Assembly: GCA_018296165.2 (NCBI GenBank)
Contig: JACKQL020000018.1
Span: forward strand, 620,001-684,000
DNA: 64,000 bases
Direction of reading: 5' to 3'
Source of the DNA: Termitomyces sp. T153
Lineage: Eukaryota; Basidiomycota; Agaricomycetes; Agaricales; Lyophyllaceae
Positions 54,944 through 64,000 of the stretch are shown here, piece by piece. Position numbers and translations under genes: made by a program. The notes below the pieces were generated by a model. That model made no database searches. It was not told the origin of the DNA and worked only from the letters and a program-made list of their open reading frames with translations. Position 1 is the stretch's first letter, and each line of letters starts with the position of its first letter.

Positions 54944-56707
54944 ATGGCCAACCTCACTCCTCTATTTATTGGTGGCGAACCAAAACTCTCTGTGTCTACG
55001 TTTGATATCATCAATCCTGTCTCTGGTCTCGTAGTAGGGAAATCAGTAAATGCTTCTCGCGAAGACTGTCAGGCCGCAGTCGATGCTGCTGCAAGAGCAT
55101 TTCAAACTTGGGAGCATTCAACCATAGCTGAACGTCGAGGTATTTTCTTGAAGGCCGCAGAGCTTCTTGCGACCGAGAGTTATAAGAATAAAGTCATGAA
55201 GACGATCCAATCAGAGACAGCTGCGTCACTGACATGGTGTACCTTCAATTGGACTGGATCTATAAATAACCTGCGCGCCTCAACTGGATTTTTCGGAGAG
55301 TTGAACGGACAGATTCTACCGTCTGTCGTTCCTGGTGGGGAACTTAATGTTCGTCGAAGGGCAATGGGTGTTATGTACGTTTGTTTTCTTCTAATCACAT
55401 TGATATCCTTAGCGGACGTTGACAGATTGTCAATCGCACCGTGGAATGCGCCCCTTACACTCGCGCTCAGAGCAGTCTTGATTCCAATCATATGTGGTAA
55501 CACTGTCGTGCTCAAGTCGTCCGAGTACAGTCCCCGTAGCCAGGCTGTCATCGTTGAGCTTCTCCATGAAGCAGGACTGCCTCCCGGCGTACTAAACTAT
55601 GTATCTGTTTCCCGTGAAGATGCTCCAGCTCGTACCGCAGAACTCATTTCACACCCTGCAGTACGCAAAATCACTGTATGTCATATGTACAATATTACAA
55701 TGTACCTTTCACCTTCATTGCTTCATGACTAGTTCACTGGGAGCGACCGCGTCGGCCGCATCATCGCAATAGAGGCTGCAAGACATCTTAAACCCTGCAT
55801 TCTCGAGCTTGGTGGCAAGGCACCCGTCATTGTCAGTCCAAATAGCCTTGTTCTACTACATCAATGAACTTAGAAAAATATATAGGTCTTGGACGATGCC
55901 AACATAGCGGCAGCAGCGCGAGGTATTGTTCATGGTGCATTCGCGCATTCCGGTCAGGTTTGCATGTCCTCGGAGCGTGTCATAGTCCAGGCTGGTGTCG
56001 CACCCCTTCTGATTGATGCTATAACTATTTTGTGTAAAGGTCTGAACATTGGCTCGTTGTTCAGCCAATGTTCCGCAGACAATGTGATAAGCATGGTAAA
56101 AGAGGCGGTAGAAGGAGGTGCAGAACTCCTGTTAGGCGACTTGAACATAGAGCGAGCAACTGTGCTACCGCATCTAGTACAACTTGGATTCAAGGGAAGC
56201 GGTACAGGGAAAGGCCTGAGGGTATGGGAGAAGGAATCATTTGGGCCGGGTACGCGAATGATAGTTACATTAAACTTGGACCCCAGTCATTGGTTTTCTA
56301 ATTGCTGTTTGCAGTGGTCGTATTCGTGGTCGTAGACACAGTGGACGAAGCCGTCGAACTTGCAAATGCTTCGGAATATTCTCTTGCTTCTGGTGTGTGG
56401 TCCAATGATACGTATGTAGCACAACGGGTAGCTGCGCGGGTGCGGGCAGGTGTGCATCTTCTGCTTGATCGATTGATCTCTATAAGTCGCTTCTATCGAG
56501 ATAGGTTTTGTCAATATCAATGGCTCAACAGTCCATGTGGAGCCACCTATGAGCGCACGTGGGCTAGGGTACGCGGTCGATTTGCATTGTGAAATTCATT
56601 GGAATCTGAAGACCCTTAGTGGCTCATCTGGTTATGGGAGGTTCGATGTTGATGCATTTACTGATCTCAGGGTTACTGTCATCCATGCTCGTGCTCCAAG
56701 CGATTGA
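54944..56707 (+). CDS. aldehyde dehydrogenase (salicylaldehyde/vanillin dehydrogenase-like)
   Basis: About seven exons. It starts [20 protein letters not shown]. The coenzyme-binding region shows [20 protein letters not shown], then [16 protein letters not shown] (the conserved Lys contacts NAD(P)) and [13 protein letters not shown]. The catalytic Glu lies in [12 protein letters not shown] (about 55797) and the nucleophilic Cys in [13 protein letters not shown] (about 55950). Later parts read WEKESFGP, joined across an intron to [20 protein letters not shown], then [25 protein letters not shown] and [15 protein letters not shown], stop at 56705-56707. The enzyme oxidises aldehydes to acids with NAD(P). 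The sequence style is closest to aromatic aldehyde dehydrogenases, but the substrate is not proven. It runs tail-to-tail into the first MFS gene with under 100 bases between stops. Confidence 0.85.
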
Positions 56708-56784
56708 AACAGGAGGTACTTGATGGCCAAGACAAGCCAAACATGAACTTATGTTAAATTTAAAGATCGACGTTGATTCACCGA

Positions 56785-59387
56785 TCACTGACAAGCGTAT
56801 AAAATATAATGTTGTTGTGGAACTACTGTATGGAGTAATGTTCCTAAAACCCGTGTTATCAGATGCAAGTTAGTCGCTATTGGATGAAACGGATTTACGC
56901 GAAGTGCATTCCCCTTCAGTTGCAACCACGGAACAACCAGAATGAATAAGCCGGTGACAATCCTAGACGTTTCTTCTGAACAACAAACTCTTATACAAAT
57001 ATCTTAATTACTCACGCTGTTTCCACGCCAAATGTCTGAAGGGCGCCGTTCTTCGCGGCCCAAGGGACTTGAAAATATGCAACAGCAAACCCTACACAAG
57101 ACCTCAGTACTTTGTTCAACTTCATGAATCAAAAATACTTCGTACCACCAAGAACACGAGCCAAGTTGACGAGAGCACTAACTTCACCCTAGGTGAAGGT
57201 GAGAGGAGGATCATACTTTTTGAGATGCAATGAAAACCTGATGCTTAGGGAAACAGTCGTTGAGGTACGCATATACAGCGACTGTGTTAATCATGATTGC
57301 AAGCTCCGAAATACCCCAACCTATGATAATGGCGCCCACACCAAGGTGTTTCTGGAAAGAGGCGCCAAGCACCAGAAATCCGCAGATAAAGAGAGGTATA
57401 GCGGTATAACATGCCCTTTCCGTCCTGTGTAAATCTTGCATACAGAGAGAAATGCGATGACATCCTTACCAGAGGCGACTCTCAGCCTCGAATACTCCCT
57501 CGTTGCGACGGATGCTGGCGTTCATAATCCAGTCGTTCATATAACGGCCCATAAGTTCGCCAATGATAACAGACACCTAAATTTGGCGGAAATGGGGTCA
57601 GAACGTCAAAATGATATCTAGAAATTCGCACAATGGGGGTCGCGTAGAGACCTGCAATGATCAAAGGGCCAAATGCGTAACCAACTGGTGGATCTTCTCC
57701 GAGAAAAACAGCGTTTGTCACCTAAGCCGTCCATTTAGCAGACGAAAGTAGAGAGATTTATCGAAGTTGCGACCGACGTTGATACCAATGCCAAACCCAA
57801 AGATTACACCCTAAATGTGAGCATAATGTCAGTGGGAAGTCAATGACGATTGTAACTAGAATGACTTCAAAGATAAGAATACTGAGAACATGAGGTCTCC
57901 ACACGACCCGGATTGGTGAGACGATAGCTCCAATCCAAGTAGCTCTGTACTTTGCCATCTTGACACCGGTAATTCCTAGAAGGGTCTCGACACGATAACG
58001 AAGCCCATCTGTAGGGCGTGGTGGAACCGGTTTCAGTGTGCGATCATAGAGTCTGTTTCCGGGTCAGAATTTGAGAGGTCAGCGAAGCGGAAGTTCTCAC
58101 GTCTCTTCCATGAAGAACGTAATAAGAGTTACCACGATAACTGAGTAAAAACATCCGACGCCGTATGACCACCGCCAATGTTGACGTGCAACGAGAAATC
58201 CGAGAGCGAATGGGGAAAGGAATGGAGAAATGATGAACCCCATAGTCCAGATGTTGAGCTAGATTGGTCACCGACTTCGAGACGACACTTGTATAACTTT
58301 GTGTAATACATACTTTGCGGGCTTGTAAATGGAAAGGGAATAGATCTGTAACTATGTAGAGGCCCTGAGTACCGGATCCATTCAGTTATATGACGATAGA
58401 TGGTCCATCATCGGAAACGTACAGTAACCTGTGGTGCCGTTCTAAAATGTGGCTCACGAGTAAGTTAAAGTTAATCGGCAGGTAAGAAAAGATTTTTACC
58501 CAAAGAACGCAGTCAGACATCGCATAGCTAATATAGGTATCAGAAAATCTTCAAAGTACTGTCGTACTGTTACTTCATGATACCTGTGAAAGTCTTCAGG
58601 TCGGGAGCGAAGGTCGCTCCAATTAAGAATCCTAGCGCCAAGACCTTGCGAGAATTGAGAAATGAGTATCATGGATGACCTAGAGAATGTTGTTAAGTGC
58701 TCGCCTGGGACCAAAAAAGTACAGGCAACCGTCCGTAACGATTGACGAAGATGATAGCAGCAATGCCACCCCATCCTGCAGCGCTCGTTATGCATATATC
58801 AAGAGAGCAGTCAAAATGTCCCAACCAAGTAAGAAGATACTCCAACTACGGAAACGTGAGTCAAAGGCGGAAGTGGAGGTCGGAGTATAACACTCACTTT
58901 GACGTCACATTATTTATGACACCAGGGGTTGTGTTGTATTGTTCGGCGAGGGCAAAAATAGCAGCGATTCCTAAACATCAAGGTGGAGTAAACTAGCTGT
59001 TCCATCAATGAAAACTCGTTATACCTATTCCGGAGTCAAAATCTGGGACGATTGCAGCTAAAGTGACAATGAACAATAAGAGGTTTTTCCTGCGGTCACT
59101 CCAATTCTGAGGATCGAGGTCGGAGTCGTGAGGTTGCGGCCAGAGAACCTTGGTTCCGTCTGGAGAGAGCTTAAGTCTCGAGGCAACGGCCTCTCCAAAC
59201 TCGATTTTGGCCTCCCTGGTGGAGCGAGTTCTTAACATCCTGAATTATCATATGAGGACACATACCCCGGGTCTATTACCAACCGTCCCGCACGCTTTTC
59301 ATGGAAAGAATGAAGGTCTATGTCGCCTGCCTGATAAACAGTTTCAAGAATCTCATGTTTCTCTACAGAGCTCGACTTGGAAGGCAT
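56785..59387 (-). CDS. MFS transporter, paralogue A
   Basis: Start MPSKSSSVEKHEILETVYQA at 59387, with the cytosolic N-terminus LHSFHEKRAGRLVIDPG. It continues across introns to EAKIEFGEAVASRLKLSPDG and WPQPHDSDLDPQNWSDRRKN, then the first membrane helix (LLLFIVTLAAIVPDFDSGIG). Later parts include ITGVKMAKYRATWIGAIVSP, helices near GASFQKHLGVGAIIIGWGIS and INTVAVYAYLNDCFPKHQ, then VPWAAKNGALQTFGVETA and a last helix. The DPQNW motif and 12-helix layout fit MFS drug/metabolite exporters of the plasma membrane. The exact 3' end (taken as the TGA at 56785-56787) is uncertain. At least ten short introns. Confidence 0.8.
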
Positions 59388-59928
59388 GGTGAAGTGACTG
59401 AGAGATGGTGGATGACAAGGAGAGTGTCAAGTTTTGCATGTGGTCATCTTTGCCCCTCTATGTACTTTGTTCGTGCCATGCATTCAAGTTGACATCGCTT
59501 TGAACAAGATTCAAAGTCAATCACCGGGTATAGATATTGTTAACCCCATTTGCTACGCGCTTGATGGATCCGTATCCTCTCCGGCGCCCATCGGGGGATG
59601 CAATCTTGAAATTTCGATCATCTGATGTGATGAGATCGAATTCAGATTCGTGGACCCTAGGAAAGAAGTAGAATCGAATCATATACATGGGACTCACGAA
59701 ACGTAGCAAAGGGCAGTTCAGACATACATAATCAGTTCACATACACGTAGCCAGGCCCTCAATCAGAGAATATGTAGAGAAAATTATCTATCATACATAC
59801 AGAAGTATACCCTGCTTGATTGATTCGTAAAAACAGGATATCTACCTAGCTTAGTAATACTTCTTTGGCTATTTCATCCCGCCATGGGTACATGATGAGT
59901 ACACTTCGAGTTCAAAGTTTCTGATCAA
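59388..59928. other. intergenic between the two MFS genes
   Basis: 540 bases; promoter of paralogue A and 3' flank of B. No gene recognised. Confidence 0.5.
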
Positions 59929-62561
59929 TCAGAATAGCCACGCAGAAAAGAGAACATCCTCGCATTTACAATCGCAGGCAATGCATTGTTTAGATGAGCC
60001 ATCAAATGGAATAACGCTCCTATACAAATTTGTCAGGCGTTGGAATTCCGAAGTCCTGTAAAGGAAACGGACTCTCAAGCGGCGACCTTTGATTTGTAAG
60101 ACAGGAACAACCATCAAGAATAAACCAATCACGACCCTAGAAATGCAGAGAATCAATGAAATGTCAGATACGTAAATGCTGATATACTTACGCGGCTTCA
60201 ACTCCAAAGGTTTGAATAGCCCCATTTTTAGTTGCCCATGGAACTTGAAAAAATGCTACACTGAAGCCTGGAAATAAAGTTTCAGGATACTTATGAAGGA
60301 TGATTGATGATTTCGACACGAACCTCCCAAAGTTCTCGCAAGATTTATGAGCGCACTGATCTCTCCCTGTAGGACTTTTGGTCAACGGACATCAAACAAT
60401 GAAACATGTATCGACTTACCTTGTGTTTCGGGAAGCAATCATTGCAGTACGCATAGACCGCGACAGTATTTATCATGACTGCTAGTTCCGCAATTCCCCA
60501 TCCCATGATTAGTGCACCAACGCTCAAATGTTTTTGAAAAGATGCCCCGAGGGTGACAAAACCACAGATATATAATGGCATTGCGACATAACAAGCCCTC
60601 AGAATGGTTGTTAATGTCTTGCTTGTAGGTGAAAGAAATAGCAATACCAGAGGCGACTTTCGGCTTCAAAGACCCCGTTGTTCCGCCGTATACTCACATT
60701 CATGATCCAGTCATTCATGTAACGACCGACAACTTCTCCGATGATCACGGAAACCTACGGCCTCTTGTGAAAATATGGTTTCCGAGATATAAGAAACAAA
60801 CTTGCGATTGGTGTGCCGTATGCACCTGCGATTGCAAATTGACCGAATGCAAACCCTACTGGGCGAGGTGATCCCAGGAACACTGCATTCGTCGTCTGGA
60901 ATAAACATTTTGAGATATTCTGTCATTCATGACACGTGAGTATTGCATACATTGATGCCAATGGAGAATCCGAAGACCATCGCCTAAAATGTTTGTTGGC
61001 CTTAGATCGAGAGAGAGAAAGAAAGAATACGCGCCTCAAACCAGAGGATCATCATGAGATGTGGTCGCCAGACGACATCAAATGGGGACAAAATTGACTT
61101 CTTCCACGATGTGCGATATTTCGCCATCTTGACGCCGGTAATTCCGATAAGAGTTTCAATGCGGTAACGAAGACCTCTAGTTGGAGGTTCTGGAATAGGC
61201 TTAACGGTGCGGTCGTACATCCTGGCCAGATACTGATGTGGAGAAATCGAGTAGCAATATGATTGAAAAAGCTTACGTTTCCTCACCAAAGAAAATAATC
61301 AGGAGTACCACAACTGCACCGTACATTGATCCAATGCCATATGCCCATCGCCAGCTTGTACGTGCGACAAGGAAGCCAAAAACAAATGGAGAGAGGAAGG
61401 GGGAGATAATGAAACCCATAGTCCAGATGTTAAGCTATCGAGTCCATAAGAATGTTGATTGTTCATAGATTGACATTTGAACTAACCTTTCGAGCCTGCA
61501 AATGGAAAGGGTACATGTCGCTGATGACATAGAGACCCTAGATCGATCATGTCATTGTCAGGGACCGAGAAAGATGATAGACTTCACTGCGAACCGTGAC
61601 TTGAGGGGCAGTCCTAATTTTGGGTGTAAGTCAGGCGTCAAAAATCCAAAGTGGTTTTCTCACGCGAAGAAAGCTGTCAGGCATCTCATGGCTGGGCATT
61701 TCCAATAGCACGCGTCATGGGATCCAGATGTGTGAAGATACCTACCTGCAAATACCTTCAGTGTCGGGGCGAAAGTTGCTCCTACGAGGAATCCGAGGGC
61801 GAAAACCTGAAATGGCATGCTTGAGCACAGTGCGTGGGATGTATTATCAAAGACTGACCTGAGACCAGAAGAGGACAGGCAACCGTCCGTAACGCCGCAT
61901 TAACATAACGGCAAAAAGGCCCCCCCAACCTGTATACGTAGGTGTACCTTAATGAAACATATCGCATGGGTCATCCATAGACAGGTCCTGACCAAGCAAG
62001 AAAATACTCCAGCTGGAGACATTTAGTGGTCAACGTTGATAATGGTGGTAGATGATGCACCTACTTTGAAGTCAAGTCATTGATCACTCCGGTAGTTGTG
62101 TTATACTGTCGCGCCAACGCAAATATTGCGGCAATCCCTGCTGCTCGGTCAAAATACTGTCAATACACTGGAAGTATACCAGCCTATGCCAGAATCAAAG
62201 TCGGGGACAATAGCAGCGAGGGTAATGATGATCAGTTGGACTGTCTTACGCCAGTCACTCCAATTCTGAGGATCATCTGAGGAGTCGGTGGGTTGGGGCC
62301 AGAGAACCTTAGTTCCATCCTTGGTAAGTTTGAGCTGGGACGCAACGCCCTCTCCTAACTCAATCCTTGCTTCCCTAAGAAAGATTATCAAGATAATAAG
62401 AAAGTGGACGACAATCGGTAGACCGACTGTGGATCGATGATCAACCGACCAGCATTCTTCTCATGATAGGAGAGGAGATCGATATGAGACTTTTCGCTGT
62501 CGCTGTGGGCCGAAGCATGGTCGAACTTCTCGACACCGTTTGTAGCTTCCTTGGAATCCAT
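59929..62561 (-). CDS. MFS transporter, paralogue B
   Basis: Start MDSKEATNGVEKFDHASAHS at 62561 (an ATG 10 codons upstream is possible; the chosen one parallels paralogue A). N-terminal LLSYHEKNAGRLIIDPQ, then EARIELGEGVASQLKLTKDG, WPQPTDSSDDPQNWSDWRKT and a first helix TVQLIIITLAAIVPDF. A loop has MYDRTVKPIPEPPTRGLRYR and ITGVKMAKYRTSWKKSILSP. Late helices contain GASFQKHLSVGALIMGWGIA and INTVAVYAYCNDCFPKHK, then VPWATKNGAIQTFGVEAA and GLFLMVVPVLQIKGRRLR. Gene structure and sequence are close to paralogue A, so this is a head-to-tail tandem duplication. The 3' end is uncertain: after KGRRLR either the frame runs to 59929 or a splice shortens it. Confidence 0.8.
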
Positions 62562-63470
62562 GTGTAATATGATGGAAAATGCCGAAGACAAGGTCGTTCT
62601 ATACTAGTATTTATATAGGCCACAATGCCATGTGTCCGTGTAGTTTTCAAAAGACGACACAGGACAAATGTTCGCACCATTATTGTGCCTGTTCACTCGT
62701 GGAGATTGCGATCAGGCACGATTATGTTCTTAAATGTTCTTGATCCAACCGTGAGACTCAACGTCCATGAAGGATTACAACATCGACATGATGTCTGACC
62801 ACGAGAGTGAGCAAGTACGAATGCCAAAGACGCCGGAGTGATAAGTCAAGAGTTGACAGATATCTCCCACGGCATGTCGGAAGATAGAGAGACAGGTGAC
62901 ATTCATTTTGATCCTACATAGGACAGGTGTAATGTCTATCGACGAACAAAGTTTGAGAAGATGACGAATGATGGGACACGTTGTGTGTGGCGTTGACGAG
63001 ACGGTGAACCATTCTCCACCGCACCCTTTGCTCACTGAAAGCCAAGACAAAGTGACAAGCCGAGAAATTGGTTCCTAGACGTTGATCTGTTTGTAACTGC
63101 AGATCTAAGAGCTTTGCACGCATTCTCTATCATTCAACAATGCTTTGGAGAGATTAACATCAGCCTGAGAGAGATACGCCAAAAGAGTCGAGAAGAACCA
63201 AACGTGTTATCTTCGGGTGAACGGATCTCCTAATGGACGGATAAGGTTCAGCGAGTGAGAAAGAAAGGCTGAGCGTCCACGACCGACTGTGACAGTATGA
63301 GTTGGTTCCGAGGTGAATTGTCCCGTGTACGAACTTTGCAGTACATGTAATACATGGCTCGTCCTTTCGGAAATTCCTGCCGACCTATTTAAGATCCGGC
63401 GGCAAAAATCAACCTGCACCTCCGCGGTCCCTTCTGGATGACAATAGGGAAAAAGGGAAGAAAATAAAGC
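62562..63470. other. intergenic region upstream of MFS B
   Basis: About 900 bases. It contains the MFS B promoter, with TATTTATATAGG-like AT-rich sequence near 62608-62620 (minus-strand reading CCTATATAAATA). No gene recognised. Confidence 0.45.
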
Positions 63471-63474
63471 GGAT

Positions 63475-63540
63475 CTAACCGGGAATTCAACCCAGGACCA
63501 GCATGCATATGTGCCCTGGGTTCAAATCCCAGAAAAATTA
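63475..63540. ncRNA. two facing tRNA T-arm-like hairpins (degenerate tRNA or SINE remnant)
   Basis: On the plus strand CTGGGTTCAAATCCCAG (about 63517-63533) has the T-stem/T-loop form and a B-box-like GGTTCAAATCC. On the minus strand, CTGGGTTGAATTCCCGG (about 63479-63497) is a second such arm facing the first. No complete cloverleaf could be folded by eye, so a functional tRNA is not claimed; a tRNA-derived repeat is the likely origin. Confidence 0.35.
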
Positions 63541-63616
63541 CAAGGTCACAAAAGTTAGCAATCACATGATCACCGGAGCACATGAGCTTGTTGACAGTTG
63601 ACAGTGATCACATCCG

Positions 63617-64000
63617 ATCTGTTGACCACATCTCCAGTCCATGTAGTTCTATCAAGTCCATCAGCAACAAGGTTGATGAACTATATAGACTTGTCACTAC
63701 TGCTTCTCCAATCTCACCCTCTACCTCTCCACAAACAATCAACTCTTGAATCCTCAGCCTCAAAGAAAATCACAAGAAACTCAAAGAAATCCTCACACAT
63801 ATCAATGATTCTAGCAGCAGCTCTAAAAAGGACAAAACTAGTGTTGACTACCACTTTCATACAATACTGGGACACTGTGGATACCACTGAACTCAATATC
63901 AACACACCACAAGATTTCATTCATCTCTTGTGTCAGGACTACAATAAAGGACAAATAGCACAGCAAGAAGACTGTGTGTTTATGCACTCATACTGGGCAT
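63617..64000. other. start of another CpG-free, transposon-like tract
   Basis: No CG is seen from 63617 to the window end. A plus-strand frame near the end reads TTELNINTPQDFIHLLCQDY, which is gag-like in feel but not recognised. A TATATAGACTTG site at about 63681 may be a promoter in an LTR. The element, if any, extends beyond the window. Confidence 0.35.

Noticed and set aside
63475..63540. A functional tRNA gene
   Set aside because: Only T-arm-like hairpins are visible; acceptor, D-arm and anticodon arm could not be paired by eye.

Overview
The window looks like nuclear DNA of a mushroom-forming basidiomycete (Agaricomycetes). The clues are genes split by many short introns (about 45-65 bases) with GT..AG ends, remnants of KDZ-type transposons, Ty3/gypsy and Ty1/copia retrotransposons, a mushroom-style secreted DUF5648-like protein, and fungal versions of SEH1, SIN3 and PCNA. 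Gene models were built by reading exons and splice sites by eye. Exon edges not given explicitly are approximate.

Layout, left to right. 1-0.5 kb: 5' part of a sphingoid-base-phosphate phosphatase gene on the minus strand, cut by the window edge. 1.8-3.7 kb: a family-2 O-methyltransferase (minus). 4.3-5.2 kb: an AT-rich satellite with a 197-base unit. 6.1-15.1 kb: transposon graveyard (KDZ fragment, copia RNase H fragment, a decayed gypsy element with unlike LTRs). 15.8-17.5 kb: SEH1 (minus). 18.2-18.8 kb: a small secreted protein. 20.2-31.1 kb: a complete but dead copia element (4,686 bases, TSD ACTGC) inserted into the last exon of a C2H2 zinc-finger gene, followed by gene-poor DNA and a KDZ remnant. 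31.6-46.8 kb: an inverted segmental duplication (arms about 3.9 and 4.2 kb). Each arm carries a divergent kinase-like/membrane-protein gene pair. The arms flank a 7.2 kb block with a solo gypsy LTR, an FAD oxidoreductase, PCNA and a divergently transcribed unknown gene. 48.5-52.9 kb: SIN3 co-repressor. 54.9-62.6 kb: an aldehyde dehydrogenase facing two tandem MFS transporter paralogues. The last 0.4 kb enters another CpG-poor, transposon-like tract.

The most striking signal is not a gene. Two blocks (about 6.9-15.6 kb and 21.56-31.27 kb) are almost free of the dinucleotide CG. The copia element straddles one edge of the second block and gives an internal control. Its two 261-base LTRs differ at 20 places. 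Nineteen are CG in the outer copy and TG or CA in the inner copy, with no CG left in the inner copy. The edge can be placed within about 15 bases inside the reverse-transcriptase gene. This points to a CpG-specific hypermutation process with near-complete efficiency and a sharp edge. It has also destroyed a host zinc-finger gene.

How the genes relate: housekeeping nuclear genes (SEH1 nuclear pore/SEA complex, SIN3 histone-deacetylase complex, PCNA replication clamp) are interspersed with accessory DNA. PCNA shares a 271-base divergent promoter with the unknown gene, and three ACGCGT boxes there suggest G1/S control of both. The aldehyde dehydrogenase and MFS pair may form a small metabolite-handling neighbourhood, but no linked biosynthetic core enzyme is visible.
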